Assembly: GCA_035288965.1 (NCBI GenBank)
Contig: DATDYQ010000072.1
Span: 1-12,362 of the forward strand
Length of the DNA stretch: 12,362 nucleotides
Reading direction: 5' to 3'
Source of the DNA: DATDYQ01 sp035288965
Lineage (GTDB): Archaea > Nanobdellota > Nanobdellia > SCGC-AAA011-G17 > JAGVZF01
The position numbers were made by a program, and so were the translations under genes. This document shows positions 7,601-12,362 of the stretch, piece by piece; position 1 is the first letter of the stretch; every line of letters starts with the position of its first letter. The notes beneath the pieces are model-generated. The model ran no database searches. It saw only the letters and a program-made list of their open reading frames with translations, and had not been told where the DNA came from.

Positions 7601-8144
7601 TAAACAAGAACTTGAAAAATATAACTTATATAATGAAGAGATAATGAAAAAAATCTATAATGAAGGAACATTAACAAATATTGCAGAAATTCCTGAAGAA
7701 ATGAAAAAAGTTTTTGTAACTGCAATGGATATCTCAGCTGAAGACCATATAAGAATGCAGGCAGCCTTCCAAAACAATATCGATAATAGCATATCAAAAA
7801 CATGCAATTTCCCAGAAGATGCTACAAAAGAAGATGTGCTTAAGGGTTATTTACTAGCATGGAGCTTAGGGTGTAAAGGCTGTACTGTCTATCGTAATAA
7901 CTCAAGACAACATCAAGTTCTAGAATTAAACAAAGATAAAAAATCTACAATAATAAAAGCAGTTGAAGAAGCAAAAGTCATGGTAATGCAAACAACATCC
8001 GGAGAAACAGAAATGGCCTTACATAAAAAGATTCCTTCTAATCCAAAACTAATGGAGTTCTGTCCAGAATGTGATTCAAAAGTTGAAGTAAAAGAAGGTT
8101 GTATTACTTGTGTTGGTTGTGGATTTAGTCTTTGTTCAATTTAA
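4635..8144 (+). CDS. nrdJ: Class II (B12-dependent) ribonucleotide reductase NrdJ with intein
   Basis: Makes deoxyribonucleotides from ribonucleotides using an adenosylcobalamin-generated thiyl radical, without oxygen. The ORF encodes 1169 residues: a 409-residue intein (396-804) inside a 760-residue reductase, a normal NrdJ size. An ATP-cone covers about 1-95. C196 (SNC) and C816 (VCNLGSINL) are the redox pair. The active-site NPCGE is split: N394-P395 precede the intein, and the thiyl-radical C805 with E807 follow it. Other class II hallmarks are NIAPTGTIS, SSGVEPYFALAY, GCKGCTVYR and a C-terminal Cys-rich tail (CPEC, then ITCVGCGFSLC), which delivers electrons or binds zinc. No class III glycyl-radical site or class I partner gene is seen. 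It is co-transcribed with nrdR and probably reduced by a thioredoxin such as the one at 10081. Enzyme activity depends on protein splicing. Confidence 0.95.
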   Translation: MITRIRKRDGKTVAFNEGKIEEAIFKAAMAVGGHDHETAKQLGKKVVNYLESKGYTIPTVEEVQDAVEKILIEGRHAKTAKAYILYRQERTQIREKQKEILNGRITKLPFTLNALQVIAKRYLVRDEDGNIRETPEEMFERVAHTLANCEKDYGKNVLEIQQIEKEFLDILTRFEFTPAGRTLANAGAPTPLVSNCIVLHFEDSMDGIFTTLRDASLLQQAGSGLGFPFHLLRPAGTLTKRTRGVASGPVSFLQAYNKAFGVIKQQNRHGANMAVMRVDHPDILEFIHSKDKEGEIVNFNISVGLTNDFMEKVANNDSTPWMCSWNGKKMKPHRIYRDDRFIVTETVEETMTAREIFEEIISSAWSNGEPGCVFLDRVNETNPVPGLGRIEACNPCVTGNTLVSTENGFIKISELAEKYKDGGISIVCDNRIPLELYNSNGTINIIYKSTKGTQLNNMSAAWNSGYKDVWKLETNSGYEIESTKDHKIMTLDGWVEVKDLTKEHKILIQSGEGRFNVNKNIPFEVKNRFIGDNGRLYSYNFPKEWNRELGQFLGWIIGDGWIRNKEKEYMVGLTFGSQDEEILKYIKSIGNKIYGVDRQEIKRERNTYHLNYGSRHFVEYLEKLGITTLMSENKEVPNTIFTAPKEAVSGFLQGLFSADGTVMLDEKNGNYYIRLTTKSIKLAKQVQLILLNFGIKSKIYDRSRPSREIFPYKNKKGELKIYHSDGILFEVDIHGKNIELFNEQIGFLCNKNKEKITKILQKDLKDYEFFDKVKIVEYIGKETVYDLTEPATHSFIGNGFVVSNCGEQFLHDGDVCNLGSINLEKFVKNGQIDFERLKHVTRVSIRMLDNVIDLTEFPVEKVNKTFRSNRRIGLGIMGFADMLYQLHIAYNSKEGFATAEKVMGCIQEASHKMSQELAEEKGLFPNWDMSIYKELGIKMRNAALTNIAPTGTISMALDVSSGVEPYFALAYTKKNILGGTQLYYLNKHLKQELEKYNLYNEEIMKKIYNEGTLTNIAEIPEEMKKVFVTAMDISAEDHIRMQAAFQNNIDNSISKTCNFPEDATKEDVLKGYLLAWSLGCKGCTVYRNNSRQHQVLELNKDKKSTIIKAVEEAKVMVMQTTSGETEMALHKKIPSNPKLMEFCPECDSKVEVKEGCITCVGCGFSLCSI
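5820..7046 (+). mobile_element. Intein with LAGLIDADG homing endonuclease in NrdJ
   Basis: In-frame 409-residue element, intein residue 1 being Cys396 of the precursor. Block A is CVTGNTLVST. Block B (477-487) includes T483-K-D-H486, the TxxH motif. Block F has D786 and H793 (YDLTEPATHSF), and the last residue is Asn804. The next extein residue is C805, the reductase's radical cysteine and the +1 nucleophile. Two endonuclease dodecapeptides are intact: LGWIIGDGW (553-561, D559) and FLQGLFSADG (651-660, D659), so both splicing and homing look functional. The penultimate residue is Ser803 instead of the usual His. Boundaries follow from joining EACNP to CGEQFLHDGD, which restores a perfect reductase active site. 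Confidence 0.95.
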
Positions 8145-8153
8145 CTTTTCTTT
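8145..8153 (+). terminator. Possible U-rich terminator after nrdJ
   Basis: The bases right after the nrdJ stop read CTTTTCTTT, followed by more T-rich sequence to about 8168. No hairpin is apparent. This fits hairpin-independent archaeal termination, but the whole gap is AT-rich. Confidence 0.35.
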
Positions 8154-8176
8154 AATATATTTTATACCTTAATTTT

Positions 8177-8186
8177 CTTTATATAC
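8177..8186 (+). promoter_or_regulatory. TATA box of tmk
   Basis: ctttatatac is centred 27 nt before the tmk ATG at 8209, predicting a leaderless transcript separate from nrdJ. I found no NrdR-like box here. Confidence 0.6.
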
Positions 8187-8208
8187 CTATATCAATTTTT
8201 TTAATAAA

Positions 8209-8874
8209 ATGGCAAAAGCTCCTTTAATAGTTCTAGAGGGAATGGTTGGTTGTGGTAAGACTACACAAATAAAGGTTGTAGAAAAGGAATTAATCAAAAG
8301 AGGTATAAAATATTCTATCGGAAGAGAACCTGGTGGTGAACCAACAGCAGAAAATATTAGATTATTAGTTAAAGGAGATCCAAATTTAGATTCAATTGCA
8401 GAATTATTTTTATTTGGAGCCGCTAGAGCACAGTATGTTACAAAAGTTTTATTACCTGATCTTGAAAATGGTATTCTTCGTATTACAGATAGATACGCTC
8501 ATTCAATGAAGGCTTTTCAGGGTGCTGGCAGAGGTATTAATTATGATCTAATTGATATTGTTAATAAATATGCAACCAAGGGATTAAAGCCTGATATTAC
8601 ATTTATTCTTGATGTTAACAATTTAGAAGCTGCTTTTTTAAGGGCTCAACAAGAAAGTAAAAAAACAAAAGAAAAAGATAAATTTGAAGATCTTGATTAT
8701 AATTTTCATAAAAGAGTAAGAGATGAGTATAGAAAAATGGGAAATGATATCAATACGATTCTAGTTCCACATTATGAAGATATAGAAGATATTCCAACAA
8801 GAATAGATAAAATAAGTAACTATGTATTATCTCATCTTAATCCATTTCTAGACAAACATTACCAAAGAATTTAA
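8209..8874 (+). CDS. tmk: Thymidylate kinase (dTMP kinase)
   Basis: Cytosolic kinase that phosphorylates dTMP to dTDP with ATP, the step after dUMP methylation. The P-loop is E10-G-M-V-G-C-G-K17-T-T-Q. The dTMP-binding REPGGEPT follows at about 39-46, then DRY (94-96), and S99 with F103-Q104-G105, equivalent to the DRYxxSxxAYQG motif. The segment at about 131-145 (FILDVNNLEAAFLRA) matches the family's LDxxxExxxxR. At 221 residues the length is normal. Lys-rich residues 146-156 could form part of the lid. The start is supported by the TATA box 27 nt upstream. The stop overlaps the convergent lipoprotein gene by a shared TTAA. The call is firm at family level. Confidence 0.93.
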   Translation: MAKAPLIVLEGMVGCGKTTQIKVVEKELIKRGIKYSIGREPGGEPTAENIRLLVKGDPNLDSIAELFLFGAARAQYVTKVLLPDLENGILRITDRYAHSMKAFQGAGRGINYDLIDIVNKYATKGLKPDITFILDVNNLEAAFLRAQQESKKTKEKDKFEDLDYNFHKRVRDEYRKMGNDINTILVPHYEDIEDIPTRIDKISNYVLSHLNPFLDKHYQRI

Positions 8875-10004
8875 CCAGTATTATTCCCAGTACTGTTATT
8901 CGAATTAAAACATCCGCTAGTTGCCCTAGTGCAATTATTACAACTTAACGTTCCATTATTAAATCCATAAGTTGAACAGCTAACTGAATTAAAATCACTG
9001 CCTTCACATTGCTCATTATTTTCTATAATGTTATTTCCGCAAACACTTACTGTCTGATTGCTATTAAAACAATTTGTATTTACAATATTGCAATTATTAC
9101 AACTTAACGTTCCATTATTAAAGTTAAAATCTGTGCATGTTTTATTATTCAAGTTACTTCCATCACAACTTTCTCCTGAATCTAAATTTCCATTACCACA
9201 ATTATTAGTTTGGTTAACATTTTCAGCTATTATCTTGATAACGGGTTTTAATAAATATTTATCCCCTGGTTTTATCACACTTTTATCAACATCAAAATCT
9301 AATATTAGCTTAATTTCTTCTCCATCTTTTATTTCAAATGGGTGTATTAACTTCAAATCATCGCTAGGAACTTCTAACTGAACTGTTTTATTATTAATAT
9401 TTCCAATAACATCCTCAATATGTAATCTTATCTGAGTATATTTTCCAGCCTTCAAACTATTGCTGCATAAAAACTCATTAACATCCTTTATTGCGATTAA
9501 ATCAAAAACAAAATCCCCATTACAAACTTCAATCCATCCGCCTTTGTCATTTTCTGTTTTGTTTTCTTTATTATCATCATCGGTTTCATTATCATCATCT
9601 GTCTCATTAATATCATCTAAATCATCTTCAGTCTCGTTCTGGTCATCATCTTCTATTTCTGTTTCATTCTTGTCATCGTCATCTTCATTATCATCTTCGC
9701 CATCACCACTTCCAGTCCTATGAACTCTTATATCATCAATCTTTATTGTTAAACTTTTAATATCCAGTTCCTCTTGCTTATCTGTTATCAAAAACGTAAT
9801 TTTTCCAGTTCCAGTTGTTTCTGTTCCTTCATCATCTAAATCTTCAATTGAACTTGTTCCTGAATCTATGTTAGAACTTCCAGAATCCCCACTTTCTCCA
9901 ACAATCTGTCTTGTTATTCCACTTTGTTTTTCACAAGCTGCTATAAATAAAACAGCAACTAATAAAGATAAAATTCCTATATTAATTAAAATCCTCTTTT
10001 TCAT
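8871..10004 (-). CDS. DUF4382 lipoprotein with acidic insert and Cys-rich repeats
   Basis: Predicted surface lipoprotein of unknown function. Residues 1-23 form a lipoprotein signal peptide with lipobox IAAC and lipidated C24, followed by a Ser/Gly/Asp linker (to about 64). A DUF4382-type beta domain spans about 66-261, from GTGKITFLITD through KAGKYTQIRLHIEDV to YLLKPVIKI. It is interrupted by an acidic low-complexity insert (99-154; 32 of 56 residues are Asp or Glu) carrying four N-E-T glycosylation sequons. Two Cys-rich repeats follow (269-312 and 322-365), each of the form CGN..E.C-G...C...FNNGTLSCNNC......C, like the CGNG/GExCDG repeats of some bacterial and archaeal surface proteins. 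The Asn-rich tail has more sequons. It has its own leaderless promoter, divergent from thioredoxin. Metal or calcium binding by the acidic insert is speculation. Confidence 0.85.
   Translation of the reverse strand: MKKRILINIGILSLLVAVLFIAACEKQSGITRQIVGESGDSGSSNIDSGTSSIEDLDDEGTETTGTGKITFLITDKQEELDIKSLTIKIDDIRVHRTGSGDGEDDNEDDDDKNETEIEDDDQNETEDDLDDINETDDDNETDDDNKENKTENDKGGWIEVCNGDFVFDLIAIKDVNEFLCSNSLKAGKYTQIRLHIEDVIGNINNKTVQLEVPSDDLKLIHPFEIKDGEEIKLILDFDVDKSVIKPGDKYLLKPVIKIIAENVNQTNNCGNGNLDSGESCDGSNLNNKTCTDFNFNNGTLSCNNCNIVNTNCFNSNQTVSVCGNNIIENNEQCEGSDFNSVSCSTYGFNNGTLSCNNCTRATSGCFNSNNSTGNNTG
8930..9122 (-). repeat. 34-nt direct repeat inside the lipoprotein gene
   Basis: Bases 8930-8963 and 9089-9122 are identical over 34 nt, 159 bp (53 codons) apart. 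They encode the FNNGTLSCNNC core of the two Cys-rich repeats. Nucleotide identity, not just protein identity, suggests recent duplication or gene conversion. Confidence 0.85.
9543..9710 (-). repeat. Low-complexity acidic tract in the lipoprotein gene
   Basis: Runs of GAT/GAC/GAA codons with recurring AATGAAAC-like units encode the Asp/Glu/Asn/Thr insert at residues 99-154. Short imperfect repeats of this type tend to vary in copy number by slippage. The insert sits between the R-V-H-R strand and the W-I-E-V strand of DUF4382, a loop position. Confidence 0.7.
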
Positions 10005-10026
10005 CTAAAATTATATAACAAGCTAA

Positions 10027-10035
10027 TTTATATAT
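10027..10035 (-). promoter_or_regulatory. TATA box of the lipoprotein gene
   Basis: Reads ATATATAAA on the minus strand, centred 27 nt from the ATG at 10004. With the thioredoxin box 20 bp away it forms a compact divergent promoter pair in a 76-nt gap. Confidence 0.6.
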
Positions 10036-10050
10036 CTTTCCATCAAAAAC

Positions 10051-10058
10051 TATTTAAA
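10051..10058 (+). promoter_or_regulatory. TATA box of the thioredoxin gene
   Basis: tatttaaa is centred 26 nt before the ATG at 10081, predicting leaderless transcription. No Shine-Dalgarno sequence is present. Confidence 0.55.
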
Positions 10059-10080
10059 CAATTAATTTTCTGTTTTTCTT

Positions 10081-10398
10081 ATGCTAGAGCTTAATCAAGA
10101 TAATTTTGAAAAAGAAGTCTTGAAATCAGATAAGCCTGTAATAATAGATTTTTGGGCTGAGTGGTGTCAACCATGTCATTTACTTTCTCCTGTAGTTGAA
10201 GAACTTTCTAAAGAACTAACAAATATAAAATTTGCAAAATTAGATGTTGATAGTAATCAAAGATTAGCTACAAAATATGAAGTAATGGGTATTCCTACAT
10301 TAATAATATTCAAAGACGGCCAAGAACTAGATAGATTAGTAGGTTATCAAAATAAAGTAGTTTTAAAAAATAGTATATTATCTATTTTAAATAAGTAA
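10081..10398 (+). CDS. Thioredoxin
   Basis: Small cytosolic dithiol reductase of 105 residues, a normal thioredoxin length. The active site is W28-C29-Q30-P31-C32; the usual WCGPC glycine is replaced by Gln. Other hallmarks are the preceding IIDFWAEW strand, K53-L-D-V-D, cis-Pro72 in GIPT, and F77-K-D-G ahead of a final helix. There is no signal peptide, so it works inside the cell. It could reduce the NrdJ C-terminal cysteines; no other reductase, nor a thioredoxin reductase, lies in this window, so that pairing is inference. It has its own promoter and no operon partner. Confidence 0.95.
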   Translation: MLELNQDNFEKEVLKSDKPVIIDFWAEWCQPCHLLSPVVEELSKELTNIKFAKLDVDSNQRLATKYEVMGIPTLIIFKDGQELDRLVGYQNKVVLKNSILSILNK

Positions 10399-10415
10399 AT
10401 TACTAGTTCACAAGC

Positions 10416-10423
10416 TTTATAAA
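10416..10423 (+). promoter_or_regulatory. TATA box of the seven-TM / winged-helix pair
   Basis: tttataaa is centred about 28 nt before the ATG at 10448, with the start codon in the context aaaaATG. This is the clearest leaderless promoter in the window. Confidence 0.65.
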
Positions 10424-10447
10424 TCTATATTTTAATTTACACTAAAA

Positions 10448-11125
10448 ATGGCAACTATCATTTATGGTCCAACTTGGTTTTTCAAGCTAGATTCTTTATT
10501 TGAATTTATAGAAATGATTATTGCTCTAATTGTTTTTATTAACGCTTATAGAATTTATAAGATTACTTCACAAAAACGTTATCAATATCTAGCTTTATCA
10601 TTTTTGTTTATAGGAGCTTCTTTACTTGTTCGTTCATTAACTAATCTTGCTGTTTATACAAAATTCTTGGAGCAAAATCCAAAGGTCCTTTTTGCACTAG
10701 TTCAAACAATTAAAGATATTAGTTCTATCTATAGGGAAGGTATACTTTTATTTACATTATTGATGCTTATTGGAACTTTAATATTAACTTTATTAGCCTT
10801 AAAGATTAAAAACAAGAAATCTGTAATATTAATATTTATTTTATCCTTAATATCTGTTTTTCTGGCTGAAAGCACATATGTTAATTTTTACTTAATCTCA
10901 ATCATACTTTTTATTTTCATAACAATTCACTTCATTAAAAATTGGCTGGATCACAAATCTCTAAACACCCTTATGGTTTTTATTTCATTCTTGTTTTTAC
11001 TTATAGCTAATATTTTCTTTCTAATCACAATAAAATATCAGTTTGCATATTTTATCGGGCACGCATTTCAATTGTTAGGCTATATTTTGTTATTAATCGC
11101 TTTAATTAGAATACTAAAAAAATGA
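10448..11125 (+). CDS. Seven-TM integral membrane protein, unknown function
   Basis: Unrecognised 225-residue membrane protein. Hydrophobic segments lie at about 15-35, 46-64, 97-119, 125-144, 146-164, 173-194 and 200-222, seven in total, with short loops. The one larger loop (65-96) is weakly charged. Basic stretches at 119-124 (KIKNKK) and the C-terminal RILKK suggest cytoplasmic sides, giving an outside N-terminus. No enzyme or transporter motif is visible. The stop overlaps the start of a winged-helix gene (ATGA), so the two are translationally coupled. This arrangement suggests a membrane sensor with a DNA-binding partner, but no sequence motif proves that. Confidence 0.8.
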   Translation: MATIIYGPTWFFKLDSLFEFIEMIIALIVFINAYRIYKITSQKRYQYLALSFLFIGASLLVRSLTNLAVYTKFLEQNPKVLFALVQTIKDISSIYREGILLFTLLMLIGTLILTLLALKIKNKKSVILIFILSLISVFLAESTYVNFYLISIILFIFITIHFIKNWLDHKSLNTLMVFISFLFLLIANIFFLITIKYQFAYFIGHAFQLLGYILLLIALIRILKK

Positions 11126-11394
11126 ATGAGAAGAGAGACAGGATACAGATTATCCATGATATCCTAATATCAATACAAGAGAAAAACGGCTTAATCAAGC
11201 CAACACACCTTTTATATAAATCAAATCTCTCTCATGACAGGCTTAAAAAATATGTTAATGAATTAATAGAATCAGGAATGATAAAAGAAGAATTACATTC
11301 AGGAAAAAAACTTTATAAGTTAACAGAAAAAGGTTTCAAATTTATATTTGAATATAAAAGAATTAAAGAGTTTACAGAAACATTTGGAATTTAA
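11122..11394 (+). CDS. Winged-helix DNA-binding protein
   Basis: Single-domain 90-residue regulator of the archaeal winged-helix type. Helix 1 (about 5-20, DRIQIIHDILISIQEK) is followed by a helix-turn-helix in which the KPTHLLYKSNLSHDRLKKYV segment (26-45) supplies the recognition helix. The wing has the typical ELIESGMIKEE hairpin (47-57) and KLYKLTEKGFKFI (63-75), the latter being the common YxLTxKG signature. There is no ligand domain. It starts inside the stop of the seven-TM gene (ATGA overlap) and its stop shares a TTAA with the convergent deoxyhypusine synthase gene. It may control its own operon or act as the output of the membrane protein; the target is unknown. Confidence 0.85.
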   Translation: MNEKRDRIQIIHDILISIQEKNGLIKPTHLLYKSNLSHDRLKKYVNELIESGMIKEELHSGKKLYKLTEKGFKFIFEYKRIKEFTETFGI

Positions 11395-12296
11395 ATCCTA
11401 TCAATCAACGCACTATAAATCAAAGGCAAAGCAATTGTCACATCACATTTAACATCAACATAATTTGCTTTATATTTTAATTTTCCCCAACTTATTCCTT
11501 CTTTTAATGGAGCCCCTGAACTTCCGCCCCATTCAGCACTATCCATTGTTATCTGCACTCCATAACTTGCTCCTTTTGAAAACTGCATTGCTTGCTGAAT
11601 ATAATTCTTAGGAGTTCCTCCACCTAGATAAATAACTCCTGTTTTCTTAGCTGTCCAAGCAATATCTAATATCTCCTTTAAATCTTCAAAAGCATTTACA
11701 TTTATTTTCTTATTATCAACAATTCTTCCCCAAACCATTAATCCAATTCCAGAATCACTTATAGCAGGGCAAAATATTGGTATTTTCTTCTTATAACAAG
11801 TTTTTAATATTCCATCTCCTGGAGTTATTTTCCCAATAGTCCATAAAAATTCTTTAACATCTTTACATTTCTCAATTTCATCCCAATTTTTCACAAATAA
11901 ATCTTCTATATCTTCATAAACTTTATTGGGCATCGCAGTATTATACATCCTATCCAATCCTTTTTTATTTAATTCTTTATCATCACTTTTCTCATCGACA
12001 TAGATATGTTTATGTCCAAGATCTTCTGCTAAATCATGAGTCATATTAGCTCCTGTTGTAACAAAAACATCAATCCAACCTCTTTCAATCATATCTTTTA
12101 ATATCAATCTCATTCCACCTGGAACTAAAGCTCCAGCCAATCCAAGAAATACCTTACATTCCTTATCTTTAATCATCTCAACTATAATATCAGCAGCTTC
12201 TCCTAATTTCTTAGCTTGATGTCCTAAATCTTTATATTGATATAATAACTCATCTACTTTCAATCCTTTCTTTCCCTTAAACTGCTTAATTTCCAT
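11391..12296 (-). CDS. Deoxyhypusine synthase
   Basis: NAD-dependent enzyme that transfers the aminobutyl group of spermidine to a lysine of aIF5A, the first step to hypusine. The 301-residue product has the catalytic lysine K272 in SWGKL, matching the SWGK of human DHPS. Other family marks are VFLGLAGALVPGGMR (49-63), VTTGANMTHDL (79-89), HIYVDE, a GDG loop, CPAISDSGIG, YLGGGTPKNYIQQA and the D-S-A-E-W-G-G-S-S-G-A run before the lysine. Length and motifs argue for an active enzyme and not a lysine-less paralogue, though related archaeal and bacterial homospermidine-synthase-like proteins share the fold. The TATA box 25 nt before the ATG supports the start. The 3' end overlaps the convergent winged-helix gene by 4 nt. 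Confidence 0.9.
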   Translation of the reverse strand: MEIKQFKGKKGLKVDELLYQYKDLGHQAKKLGEAADIIVEMIKDKECKVFLGLAGALVPGGMRLILKDMIERGWIDVFVTTGANMTHDLAEDLGHKHIYVDEKSDDKELNKKGLDRMYNTAMPNKVYEDIEDLFVKNWDEIEKCKDVKEFLWTIGKITPGDGILKTCYKKKIPIFCPAISDSGIGLMVWGRIVDNKKINVNAFEDLKEILDIAWTAKKTGVIYLGGGTPKNYIQQAMQFSKGASYGVQITMDSAEWGGSSGAPLKEGISWGKLKYKANYVDVKCDVTIALPLIYSALIDRI

Positions 12297-12317
12297 ACAA
12301 TTTACTTAAAAATACCA

Positions 12318-12325
12318 TTTATAAA
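12318..12325 (-). promoter_or_regulatory. TATA box of deoxyhypusine synthase
   Basis: The palindromic tttataaa is centred about 25 nt from the ATG at 12296 on the minus strand, a leaderless spacing. Bases 12326-12362 beyond it hold nothing else I can identify. Confidence 0.6.
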
Positions 12326-12362
12326 AGTTATTAATTAATAATAAGCGCTTCCTAAATGCATT

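Noticed and set aside
6986..7803. Two minus-strand ORFs (6986-7240 and 7600-7803) opposite nrdJ
   Set aside because: Both sit wholly within well-conserved reductase sequence and have no promoter or motif of their own.
4635..8144. Class I or class III reductase instead of class II
   Set aside because: No glycyl-radical motif at the C-terminus, no small-subunit gene nearby, and the GCKGCTVYR and Cys-rich tail motifs are those of NrdJ.
8145..8208. NrdR box before tmk (also looked for before 1839 and 10081)
   Set aside because: No sequence there has the ACAC...GTGT framework; only ordinary TATA-type elements are present.
8930..9122. Direct repeats as a possible CRISPR array
   Set aside because: There are only two copies, 159 bp apart, in frame with a coding repeat of 53 residues. 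No spacers of CRISPR size.
9058..9723. Two plus-strand ORFs opposite the lipoprotein gene, one Ser-rich
   Set aside because: The Ser-rich frame is the complement of the GAT/GAC acidic tract. The minus-strand frame has signal peptide, lipobox and DUF4382 features.

Overview
The window reads as a slice of an AT-rich archaeal chromosome (about 30% G+C by eye). The archaeal assignment rests on three things. ABCE1/Rli and deoxyhypusine synthase are both proteins of archaea and eukaryotes. At least seven genes have a TATA-like box centred 25-28 nt before the start codon, as expected for leaderless archaeal mRNAs. Poly-U tracts rather than hairpins appear at gene ends. Small genes, near-zero spacing and two convergent pairs that share a TTAA stop overlap suggest a compact genome, possibly a DPANN lineage such as Woesearchaeota; that placement is inference.

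Layout, left to right: rli/ABCE1 ribosome recycling ATPase (33-1805, +); a fusion of a P-loop kinase-like domain with dCMP deaminase (1839-2825, +); a three-gene operon of unrecognised small proteins (3939-2840, -); a 224-nt regulatory region; nrdR and nrdJ (4164-8144, +), nrdJ being a B12-dependent class II ribonucleotide reductase split at its catalytic cysteine by a 409-residue intein with a LAGLIDADG endonuclease; thymidylate kinase (8209-8874, +); a DUF4382 lipoprotein with an acidic insert and two Cys-rich repeats (10004-8871, -); thioredoxin (10081-10398, +); a seven-TM protein overlapping a winged-helix gene (10448-11394, +); deoxyhypusine synthase (12296-11391, -). No gene-free stretch exceeds 300 bases.

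Five genes fit one pathway, dNTP supply: NrdJ makes dNTPs or dNDPs, NrdR represses it, the fused deaminase turns dCMP into dUMP, Tmk phosphorylates dTMP, and the thioredoxin could supply electrons to NrdJ. A thymidylate synthase is not in the window. The most notable signal is a tandem pair of NrdR-box-like sequences (4108-4123 and 4140-4155), start to start 32 bp apart, directly before nrdR. A bacterial-type repressor and its canonical double operator thus appear to sit on an archaeal TATA promoter and to control nrdR-nrdJ by autoregulation.
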